64,000 bases of DNA, from assembly GCA_947561715.1 (NCBI GenBank), contig OX387198.1, positions 992,001-1,056,000 of the forward strand, in the 5' to 3' direction. The notes under the pieces are model-generated. The model searched no databases and was not told the origin of the DNA. It worked only from the letters and a program-made list of their open reading frames with translations. Of the stretch, positions 54,496 through 64,000 are shown in pieces (position 1 is the stretch's first letter; each line of letters starts with the position of its first letter). Source of the stretch: Ascidia mentula. Taxonomy: Eukaryota; Chordata; Ascidiacea; Phlebobranchia; Ascidiidae. The position numbers and the translations under genes were made by a program.

Positions 54496-55381
54496 ATGAA
54501 GGTTTTCATTTTCTCAGTTGTAATTCTTATATGCGTCGCGGGAACTTTCTCAGGTAAGTTTACTTACTCTATCCCGTCTCTTCTGTTGCGCGTTAATCAC
54601 CAGTACGCACCAATTAAAGTTAAGTTTAATCGAAACTCAAACTCAGTCTTTGCGAGATTCACCGCTGAATTTCATTCATAAACCTGATACGCCTCAAGGA
54701 CAAAAACACCGATCGGGGTTTTCCCAAATGAGGCACAAAGTCGGTATAATGCCTAATGTTACTGTAAGATGTGTGATTGACAAAATGGATTAAATTGCCA
54801 AAACAAACACAAATGGTAAACACAGGTCGTGAAAATCTTAACCAATTGTGTGGCTCTAGATGGACAAACCGAGGCTGAATGTCGCGATTCATGCGAAGTT
54901 TCCACTGCCTGCAGCTCAGTAGCGACACCTGACGACTTGGTGGCTGGACAATCTGAAGCTTGCACTGACTGTTTGTACGAAAAATGCCGGTGTAAGTAGC
55001 GCAATGGGAATTTAGCATTTATAAAAACTGGTGCATGTTTTGTATAAAGGTAAACAATATTAAAAGTGGTTCGTACACCTTGCACGGTTTCCACAGTTTT
55101 TATTTAAATCCACGAAAAAGTGCAAAAATTTAGAGCCAATTTTATCCGCATGCACAGACTACGGAAATGAAAACGGAAGTGGAGGCGGAAGCGGAAGCGG
55201 AAGTGCAGCAACAAGGGGAAGGACATTTTACTATATGCTGTTGATAGCGAAGTGTTACGTGGATGAAATGGGTGATGGATGTGGATCGTGCATTCCTCCA
55301 TCAGAGCAAACTTTGATTGGAATCAATACTTGCTACTCCTGCATGTTGAATTGCGGAGGTTGGTGTGAAAAGCCTTGTTAA
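54496..55381 (+). CDS. Secreted Cys-rich protein, first cassette of the 54 kb locus
   Basis: Exons: 54496-54553 (MKVFIFSVVILICVA signal, acceptor of the leader at 54479), 54860-54991 (module A), 55158-55381 (Gly/Ser linker, module B, stop TAA). This predicts 137 residues, nearly identical to the 5.4 kb product. One Met in Y-M-L-M is Leu here (Y-M-L-L). Cys patterns and phases are intact. The poly(A) context matches the 5 kb cassettes. Role unknown, predicted extracellular. Confidence 0.8.
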
Positions 55382-56586
55382 AGCCTAATTGATGCTTTAT
55401 TAAAGCTTTGTTTTTTTTTAATTTATTATATATTCATATATTATAAGCAAAGTGGAGCCAATAATATGAATTTTGTGAGCTGGAAATATATACTCTTACG
55501 TCATATAAGGTCTCATCAGTGCAGCTTGGTGTGACTTTTGTAATTCATATTCATTGCTCGCAAACGTGGTGACAAAAATTACATGAATCCTTGTTTAAAA
55601 TGAAATAGATTCTCCGTAGACGAGGATTCCATTCAGGAGACGGACAACGTTGTTGTTGATTACGGGTTCTTTTTTTCTTTAGCTCAGAAAACCAATAAAA
55701 AGAAATTATTTGAGTTTGTTGTGTTACATGAGAAACAATGTTTTTTGTCAGAGATGTTTTACAAAAATTTGTTTAGGAAACTTTCATCGTATTAGGAATA
55801 ATTTTTCGAAAGCAAAAGAAGTATTTCGTTAAATTGGCAAATTCATTTTGGAACAATAGAAATAAATTTAATCAAAAAACGCGGCCACATTTGATATCTA
55901 ACAATGTTTGGTAAAAATTTAAGCATTTACCACAAATTGTTTCCACTTGATAAAATATACCAGACAAAATCCATTGCGTTATTGACTTTTACCCCAACTT
56001 CACATTATGATTTTAGAAGAAATCGAAAACACAAATATTCTGTTTATTCATCAGCAGAATTGGATCATTTACTGCCGTCATGAACAGTTTCAATGTATAA
56101 AAAACATAAAGAGGGCCGAAGTGGGTTTTGATGAACAAGATTCGCCGCAGAATTTCATCGATAAACTCAATATGCCGCAATGATTAAAAACACCGATCGA
56201 GATTTCACCAAATTAGGCATATTGCCTATAATGTTCTTCAATTTCAAATGTTACTAGAACAACTTTGTGTCCACGCTTCTGATTTTATAAAATATGTTTC
56301 GCTTTTTAATAAAGCATCTTCAGTTCTACAAATAACATAAACAGAAAAGACATAGTTAGATGCTAAAATGATAAAACGATAAAAACTGGTCGAACAGTAG
56401 AAACCTCTGGTGTTAACATACTGGACGACGCTCTGAGCAGGAAATACAAGTGACCAACTACAAATTCGGTATAATGCCTACAATGTTACTGTAAGATGTG
56501 TGATTGACAAAATGGATTAAATTGCCAAAACAAACACAAATGTTAAACACAGTTCGAGAAAATCTTAACCAACTGTGTGCCTCTAG

Positions 56587-56927
56587 ATGGACAAGGTGAA
56601 GGTCAAACCGAGTCTGAATGTCGCGTTGCTTGCCAAGCTTCCACTAACTGCAGCTCAGTAGCGACACCTGACGACGTGGTGGCTGGACAATCTGACGCTT
56701 GCACGGACTGTTTGTACAAAAAATGCCGAAGCGGAAGCGGAAGCGGAAGTGCAGCAACAAGGGGAAGGACATTTTACTATATGCTGATGATAGCGAAGTG
56801 TTACGTGGATGAAATGGGTGATGGATGTGGATCGTGCATTCCTCCATCAGAGCAAACTTTGATTGGAATCAATACTTGCTACTCCTGCATGTTGAATTGC
56901 GGAGGTTGGTGTGAAAAGCCTTGTTGA
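56587..56927 (+). CDS. Second cassette of the 54 kb locus: module A and module B fused in one exon (intron lost)
   Basis: One open exon of 341 bases (phase 1 entry, stop TGA) carries module A and then module B. At 56727 the codon after Lys-Lys-Cys runs straight into the Gly/Ser linker (TGCCGAAGCGG), so the usual short intron, the start of the next exon and some linker are missing. The frame is preserved and the Gly/Ser linker is shortened. The acceptor CTCTAG is intact. There is no signal exon between 55.4 and 56.6 kb, so use would need splicing from 54496-54553 (132 residues). All 14 module Cys are retained. The fusion probably arose by deletion between similar GGAAGCGG-type sequences. Confidence 0.7.
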
Positions 56928-59767
56928 TGCTTTGTTAAAGCTTTGTATTTATTTTTAAATTATTATATATTCATATATTATAAGCAAAGTGGAGCCAATA
57001 ATATGAATTTTGTGAGCTGGAAATATATAACCACTCTTTCGAAATATAAGGTCTCATCAGTGCAGCTGGGTGTGACTTATGTAATTTATATTCATTGCTC
57101 GAAAACGTGGTGACAAAAATCTCATAAATCCTTGTTTAAAATGAAATAGATTCTCCGTAGACGAGGATTCCATTCAGGAGACGGACAACGTTGTTGTTGA
57201 TTACGGGTTCTTTTTTTCTTTAGCGCAGAAAACCAATAAAAAGAAATTATTTGAGTTTGTTTTGTTACCTGAGAAACAATGTTTTTTGTCACAGAGCTTT
57301 TACAAAAATTTGTTTAGGAAACTTTCATCGTAGTAGGAATAAGTTTTTCGAAAGCAAGAGAAGGATTTCGTTAAATTGCGCAAATTCATTTTGGAACAAA
57401 GGAAATAAATTTAATCAAAAAACGCGGCCACATTTGATATCTAAATATGTTTGGTGAAAATTTAAGCATTTACCACAGATTGTTTCCACTTGATAAAATA
57501 TACCAGACAAAATCCATTGCGTTATTGACTTCTACCCCAACTTCACATTATGATTTAGAAGAAATCGAAAACACAAATATTCTGTTTATTCATCAGCAGA
57601 ATTCAATCATTCAATGCCGTCATGAACAGTTTCAATGTATAAGAACATAAAGGGGCTGAAGTGGGTTTTTATGAACAAGATTCGCCGCAGAATTTCATCG
57701 ATAAACTCAATATGCCGCAGTGATTAAAAACACCGATCGGGGTTTCCCCAAATGACGCCAAAAGTCGGTATAATGCCTATAATGTTCTTGTAAGATGTGT
57801 GATTGACAAAATGGATCAAATTGCCAAAAAAGACAATAAAAGCACAAGTTGTAAACACAGTACGATAAAAATCTTGAAGAGGGTGAAGTGTGTTAAAAAG
57901 CCAAACAGATGCACTTCCTTTCAAAATGAAATAATTAACTAATGGCAACGATACGCAAGACCCGATTTTCGGGCTGTGTACCGGAAAATTATGACGCCAG
58001 GGTTCACATTCAAGGCATGTGAGTGGCAAATGACAGAGGTCTAACTGGTTCGGAATATATTTATAATGTTTAGGTCGCTGTGTTTATGGTGACAACACAT
58101 CAATGTTTTCGCCCGACATAATCCTGATGAAATCCGGTTAGATTAGAGAACCCTTTATGGAGAATCGTTGTATTGCAGACGAAATTTCGGTGAATGTAAT
58201 TAATATTTGGTTGTCCACTAAGGTTAGTTGTTAACAAATTAGAAAATGCGGCACGACTGCAACAGCAACTCAGTATTGATATTAAATGTGCTTCAAGGAT
58301 CATTTCTCGATACTTACTTCTTTCATAACTGATTTTGCCACTCGAACTTGACTTTTTTACCACTGTTCGGTCAAATTGGACGCGGGCTTACGTGCGGTGC
58401 CAACTTTATGTGGTTTAATTGATAAACGATCCCACAGTTTTACGCACGGTTCGACGATGTATTCGAGAAACTCGGGTGTAACTTTGTTTCCAAAACACGA
58501 GTTTAGCCACAAACAAACCGTGGAGTTTCAAAATATTTCTTCTGGTCCTACCGGTCTTTCACCTCACATTAATCAAAGTCTTCGGATTATCATAAATTGT
58601 AATCGGGTTCCGGTTGACCTCACGAGCCTGAAATACAAAACGATCATTTTGCATTTAGTTTATTGTTGAGATGTTGGCATTAAATAAAACTCTTGCCGGC
58701 TTTTACCGCCACGTTTTTCATAGTCTTTACTTTGTGTCTACCAAGGTATTGTTAATAAAGTCCAGTCGAGCGTTGATTGCCAATCACGAATTTAAAACAT
58801 TATTGCGCAGTTTCGTAAATCCAATTCTTGTGTATGTGGGAGGCATTTTCTTGTCGCCTTCAAATCGTGTAGTGGATGAGCCGTAGATCGTGTGGAAGTT
58901 TCCGGGCCTGGAACTTGGAAGATGAGTTTGCATCAATTTCTTTTATTGTTTGACCACATTTCTGATACATTAGACTTTTGAAGTAAAGTACTGACAAATA
59001 TGGAAAAATCCTGAAAAATAGCCCGAGTTGCAAAACGAAAATGCAGATCTTAGTGCGATGTTTCATGTTAAGATATCACAGACTTTACCCGGCATTATGT
59101 GATTAACGATCAGTTGTTTATTTCATTCACAAACAAACCTCAATTTTTCGCACTCTCTAGCATTCCGCATAAACCACACAGCAGGGCGGGTCTCGATCCA
59201 CGATCATCTCACGCAGATAACCAGTCAAGCAAGTTAGTTTGCTGATAGCGAACATCGTTTAACTTCTGTACACTAAAGTAGGTCAAGATCGCGAACTCAC
59301 AATTAATGTTGATTTGACTTATTCGCGAGCGTGGGTTTTTCCACAAACATTCCGAATTTAAAACCATTGATTTCAAGTTCAATCAAGAAACATTGGTTTA
59401 TTTCTGATATAGAAACATCTATGGAGATGTATGGGGTTTTCCGACACAGAAACTTACTGTCATCGATCCACAGATTCAACATGCGAAAAAATTTTTTATT
59501 TTATGGCGTAAAAAAATCAGCAATCAAAATTTCAGAAAATAATATAAATAATCCAGAGTCTGTCTGTTTAACGTTAATTTGATATATATATTCTGCCAGC
59601 GTTTGCAGGCAACATCGGTATCGCTTATTCAACTAGAATTTATTTCAACTTAGGAATTTATGATGTTCCGGTATCTGAAGGCTAAATTGGGTCTTGCGAA
59701 ACGCCTCCGCCTCGTGTATTCCACCCCAGGCAATTTGTCACTTAGCTGGATCGTGTCTGGTGATGGG
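56928..59767. other. Long intergenic region before the 60 kb gene
   Basis: To about 57.84 kb this is cassette 3' flank and the start of another intron-1-type repeat, with no module exon following. About 58.17-59.7 kb is a block repeated upstream of the next gene at 61.63-62.96 kb. An ORF at 58376-58669 (97 codons) is shortened in the second copy (61837-62025), matches nothing I recognise and lacks splice support, so it is not called. AT-rich, no other signals. Confidence 0.5.
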
Positions 59768-59853
59768 TATATATAAGGATAGGGTTAGTATGTTGGAATA
59801 TATTCTGGTCGGGTTTGAGCTTACGGAAGATTCCAACTCCACTTCAGCCTAAG
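59768..59853 (+). promoter_or_regulatory. TATA box and noncoding exon 1 of the 60 kb gene
   Basis: TATATATAAGG at 59768-59778, then a noncoding exon ending at 59853 (CTAAG|GTACGT). Same layout as 63058-63143. Confidence 0.65.
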
Positions 59854-60036
59854 GTACGTTGTTATAAAGCAAATATAGCATGTATGTGTTTGAAAATATT
59901 CTTGCAGTTATCAGGTATGTTGGATGCAGGCGTATGTGAGCCTGTGGTTGTGTGTTTCTTTAATCTTTATTTATTCCAGTTCGCTTCTAGTTGACAACGA
60001 TTTTGTTTTCTTGTTTAAAGTTTCAACAAATCCAAG

Positions 60037-60930
60037 ATGAAGGTTTTCATTTTCTCAGTTGTAATTCTTATATGCGTCGCGGGAACTTTCTCAGGTAAGT
60101 TAACTTACTCTATCCCGTCTCTTCTGTTGCGCGGTAATCACCAGTACGCACCCATTAAAGTTAAGTTTAATCGAAACTCAAACTGAATCTTGGTGAGATT
60201 CGCCGCTGAATTTCATTCATAAACCTAATACGCCTCAAGGACAAAAAGCACCGATCGGGGTTTTCCCAAATGAGGCACAAAGTCGGTATAATGCCTACAA
60301 TGTTACTATAAGATGTGTGATTGACAAAATGGATTAAATTGCCAAAACAAACACAGGTTGTAAACACAGGTCGTGGAAATCTTAACCAATTGTGTGGCTC
60401 TAGATGGACACGGCGAAGGTGAAGCCGAAGCTGAATGTCGCGATGCTTGCGAAGCTTCCACTGACTGCACCTCTGTAGCGACACCTGACGACTTGGTGGA
60501 TGGTCTACCTGACGCTAGCGTAGAGTGTTTAAACCAAAAATGCCTGTGTAAGTAGCGCAATGGGAATTTTGCATTCATAAAAACTGGTGCATGTTTTGTA
60601 TAAAGGTAAACAATGTTAAAAGTGGGATTGAAACGTTGTAAGATTTCCACAGTTTGAAATCCACAAAAAAGTGCAAAATTTATTTTTGATACAATTTTGT
60701 CCGCATGCACAGACAACGGAAATGAAAACGGAAGCGGAGGCGGAAGCGGAAGTGCAGGGACAATGGGAAGGACATTTTACGATAGTCTGATGATAGCGAA
60801 GTGTTACGTGGATCAAATGGGTGGTGGATGTGGATCATGTAATCCTCCACCTGAGCAAACTTTGATTGGAATCAATACTTGCTACTCCTGCATGTTGAAT
60901 TGCGGAGGTTGGTGTGAAAAGCTTAGTTGA
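60037..60930 (+). CDS. Diverged secreted Cys-rich cassette protein with two Cys replaced
   Basis: Exons: 60037-60094 (MKVFIFSVVILICVA signal), 60404-60547 (module A), 60713-60930 (linker, module B, stop TGA). This predicts 139 residues. In module A the fourth Cys is Ser (D-A-S-V-E-C), and at the C-terminus the last Cys is Ser (C-E-K-L-S-stop). All other Cys remain. The module A exon is the longer 144-base type with G-H-G-E-G-E. The linker and module B differ from the other cassettes at several positions (G-T-M-G-R, M-G-G-G-C, N-P-P-P-E), so this is an older duplicate. The frame and splice sites are intact, which argues for function. Confidence 0.78.
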
Positions 60931-63057
60931 AGCTTAATTGATGCTTTAATAAAGCTTTGTATTTTTTTTTTAAATTATTATATATTCATATATTATGAGC
61001 AAAGTGGAGCCAATAATATGAATTTTGTGAGCTGCAAATACATAACCACTCTTTCGACATGTAAGGTTTCATCAGTGTAGCTTGGTGTGACTTTTGTAAT
61101 TTATATTCATTGCTCGCAAACGTGGTGACAAAAATCACATGAATCCTTGTTTAAAATGAAATAGATTCTCCGTAGACGAGGATTCCATTCAGAAAACACA
61201 CGACGACGTTGTTGTTGATCACGAGTTCTTCTTTCTTTAGCGCTGAAAATCCAATAAAAAGAAAATTGTTTGAGCTTGTTGTGATACCCGAGAAACTCAG
61301 TTATTGGTCATAGAATATTTCGCAACAATTTGTTTTGGCAACTTTCATCGTAGCAGAATAAGTTTTCGAAAGCAAGAGAAGGATTTCGTTAAATTGCGCA
61401 AATTCATTTTGGAACAAAGGAAATAAATTGAATCAGAAAACGCGGCCACATTTAATATCTAAAAATTGTTTGGTGAAAACTTTCTGAAACCACCTGTTAT
61501 TTTTGTTTATAAATTTAACTTGAAATACTTCTCGAAATCGTAGCGTTAATATTCGCACAGATTTCTATGTTACATAGGCTTATATGTGGATCAAGCTTGG
61601 AAAAAACTTTGTGACCCGGTGTAAAAGTACCTTCGACTGTAACAGCAACCCAGTATTGATATTGTACTTCAAGTATCATTCTCGATACCTGCTTTCTTTC
61701 ATAACTGATTTTGCCTCACGAACGTGACTTTTTTGTCACTGTTCTGTCAAGTTGCCAACTTTGTGTGATTTAATTTATAAACGATCCCATAGTTTTACGC
61801 ACGGCCCACGATCTTTTCGAGAAACTCGGGTGTAACTTGTTTCCAAAACACGAGTTCAACCACAAACAAACCGCGGAGTTTCAAAATATTTCTTCCGCTC
61901 CTACCGGTCTTTCACGTCACGTTTATCGAAGTCTTCGGATTATCCTAAATTGTAATCGGGTTCCGTTTGACCTCACGAACCTGAAATACAAAACGATCAT
62001 TTTGCATCTTAAAGTTTATTTTTGAGATGTTGGCATTAAATAAAACTCTTGCCGGCTTTTAACGCCACGTTTTTCAATAATTTTATTTTGTGTCTACCAA
62101 GGTATTGTTAATGAAGTCCAGTCGATCGTTGATTGCCAATCACGATTTTAAAACATTAATGCGCAGTTTCGTATTATACCTATCCGTGTGTATGTCTTTA
62201 AAGTTGAGTTTTCATCAATTTCTTTCATTGCTTGACCACATTTCTGAAACATTAAGCTTTTAAAAAAAAGCACTGATCAAGTTGCAAAAAGAGAATGCAG
62301 ATCTTAGAGCGATGTTTCGTGTTAAGATATCACAGACTTTACCCGGCATGATGGGATTAACGATCAGTTGTTTATTTCATTCACAAACAAACCTCCATTT
62401 TTCGCACTCTCTAGCGTTCCGCATAAACCACACGGCATGACGAGTCTCGGTGTCAAACCACGATCATCTCACGCAGATAACCAGTCAAGCAAGTTAGTTT
62501 GTTGATAGCGAACATCGTTTAACTTCTTTACACAAAAGTGGGTCAAGATCGCGAACTCACAATTAATGATGAAAATACTTATTCGCGAGCGTGGGTTTTT
62601 CCACAAACATTCCGAATTTTAAACCATTGATTTCAAGTTCAATCAAGAAACAGAATAGATTTAATGTTTTTAAGTCGCAAAATAGATATCGCCAAAATTG
62701 GTTTATCTCTGATATAAAAACATCTATGGGGCTGTATGGTTTTCCGGCTTACACAGAAACCTACGGTCATCGATCGACAGATTCAACATACGAAAATATT
62801 TTGTTGTTTTATGGCGTAGAAAATCTGTCTGTTTAACGTTAATTTGATATATATATTCTGCCAGTGTTTGCAGGCAACATCGCGGTATCGCTTATTCCAC
62901 TAGAATTTATTTCAGGTTAGGAATTTATGATGTTCCGGTATCTGAAGGCTGAAAGCCTATTTTAATTAGTTCCGCCGTGGGTCTTGCGAAACGCCTCCGC
63001 CTCGTGCATTTCACCCCAGGCAATTTGTCGCTGTGGTTGATCGTGTCCGGTGATGGG
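60931..63057. other. Intergenic region before the last gene
   Basis: To about 61.48 kb this is cassette 3' flank. A solo GACCCGGTGT repeat lies at 61520-61632. From about 61.63 to 62.96 kb it is the duplicate of the block at 58.17-59.7 kb. No gene is supported. Confidence 0.5.
61520..61632. repeat. Solo arm of the GACCCGGTGT inverted-repeat element
   Basis: Contains TTATATGTGGATCAAGCTTG and TTTGTGACCCGGTGTAAAAG, matching the right arm of the elements at 20.3 and 33.75 kb. The opposite arm is missing. Confidence 0.55.
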
Positions 63058-63143
63058 TATATATAAGGATGGGGTTAGTAGATTGGAATATATTCTGGTC
63101 GGGTTTGAGCTTGCGGAAGATTCCAACTCCACTTCAGCCTAAG
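63058..63143 (+). promoter_or_regulatory. TATA box and noncoding exon 1 of the last gene
   Basis: TATATATAAGG at 63058-63068, then a noncoding exon ending at 63143 (CTAAG|GTACGT). Confidence 0.65.
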
Positions 63144-63326
63144 GTACGTTGTTATACAGCAAATATAGCATGTATGTGTTTGAAAATATTCTTGCAGTTA
63201 TCAGGTATGTTGGATGCAGGCGTATGTGAGCCTGTGGTTGTGTGTTTCTTTAATCTTTATTTATTCCAGTTCGCTTTTAGTTGACAACAATTTTTTTTTC
63301 TTGTTTAAAGTTTCAACAAATCCAAG

Positions 63327-63870
63327 ATGAAGGTTTTCATTTTCTCAGTTGTAATTCTTATATGCGTCGCGGGAACTTTCTCAGGTAAGTTTACTTATAC
63401 TGACCCTGCTCCCTGTATAGCGACTACGCACTAATTTCTGTGAGTTAAGTTTCATAGCAACTCATAACGTGTCTTTGCGAGATTCGCCGCTGAATTTCAT
63501 TCATAAACTCAATATACCGCAGTGATAAAAACACCTACCGGGGTTTTCCCAAACGAAGCATTTTCGTAACTTTTACAGTAAAAAAGGTGGGTATAATGCC
63601 TACAATATTACCGTAAACTGTATGATTGACAAAGTGTATAAAATAGCCCAAGCAAAGGTGTTTGGCGGATCGTGCACAAACAATAAAAACAGTTCGAGAA
63701 CTTCTAAACCAATTTTGTGCCTCTAGACGGACACGGCGGAGGTCAAACCGAGGCTGAATGTCGCGTTGCTTGCGAAGCTTCCACTGCCTGCAGCTCAGTA
63801 GCGACACCTGACGACTTGGTGGCAAATCAAACTGAAGCTTGCGTTTCCTGCTTGAAAGAAGAATGCGACG
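63327..63870 (+). CDS. Secreted Cys-rich protein, 5' part (cut by the window edge)
   Basis: Exons: 63327-63384 (MKVFIFSVVILICVA signal) and 63727-63870 (module A, six Cys with spacings 3,5,16,2,4; donor GACG|GTGAGT, phase 1). The end of the module (V-S-C-L-K-E-E-C-D) is closer to the acidic-tail genes at 2.8 and 51.7 kb than to the cassette genes, while the signal exon is the cassette type. It is thus a mosaic. The module B exon must lie beyond 64 kb. Confidence 0.75.
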
Positions 63871-64000
63871 GTGAGTGACGTCATTGGTCTTAGGTCAAAA
63901 CTAATGCATATTCCGTATAAAGGTAATCGTTAGTAAAAGTGTCATGTACACGTTTCGCTCATGCTGTCATTTCATGCCCTCATTCATTCTTTTACAAAAT

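Noticed and set aside
58376-58669. 97-codon ORF in the block upstream of the 60 kb gene
   Set aside because: The duplicate at 61.8 kb breaks the frame early, no domain is recognisable and there are no splice or promoter signals, so it is treated as chance.

Overview
This window is animal nuclear DNA, and an ascidian (sea squirt, Ciona-like) is the best guess. Genes are split into small exons by AT-rich introns with GT..AG ends. Start-proximal TATA boxes, AATAAA signals, tRNA-derived SINE pieces and short inverted-repeat (MITE-like) elements are present, and there is no bacterial or viral gene organisation. The species cannot be confirmed from sequence alone. Exon models below come from ORFs, splice signals, conserved phase and comparison between paralogues inside the window.

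Two gene families alternate. On the minus strand are three copies of one multidomain gene (A about 22.7-15.65 kb, B 35.34-29.32 kb, C 48.61-42.48 kb), and the first codons of a fourth copy are cut by the left edge. The order is TKL-type protein kinase, a polar linker containing a duplicated exon, two WW domains and a TPR-like C-terminal region. Copy C is open throughout but carries Ser for the catalytic-loop Asn. Copy B is open only if one symmetric exon is skipped. Copy A is frameshifted in the activation segment and has a different 5' end.

On the plus strand is a family of secreted cysteine-rich proteins. A signal-peptide exon is followed by exons that each carry one Cys module, and every internal exon starts and ends in phase 1. 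Module A has six Cys with spacings 3,5,16,2,4. Module B has six to eight Cys, typically with spacings 2,7,8,2,13,2,3. Simple genes (2.2-3.95 kb, 51.0-52.9 kb) carry acidic tails. Cassette loci (5.1-11.5, 54.1-56.9, 59.8-60.9, 63.1 kb-end) use Gly/Ser linkers. A longer A-B-A-B type lies at 12.3-14.1, 24.7-28.0, 36.8-38.7 and 39.9-41.2 kb, where several copies are truncated or rearranged. The Cys pattern and acidic tails recall ascidian vanabins or other metal-binding Cys-rich proteins, but this is inference.

The layout is that of repeated segmental duplication. Bases 1 to about 6.4 kb match 48.6-55.4 kb, and the interval from the A-B-A-B gene through the kinase gene recurs three times (about 12.3-22, 26-35.3, 40.3-48.6 kb). 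The most striking locus is 5.1-14.1 kb, where one promoter and one signal exon precede four cassette pairs and a hybrid A-B-A-B gene without a second visible signal exon. This suggests alternative terminal exons or chained modules. Several mobile-element insertions are present in one duplicate and absent from its twin, which gives a relative order of events.
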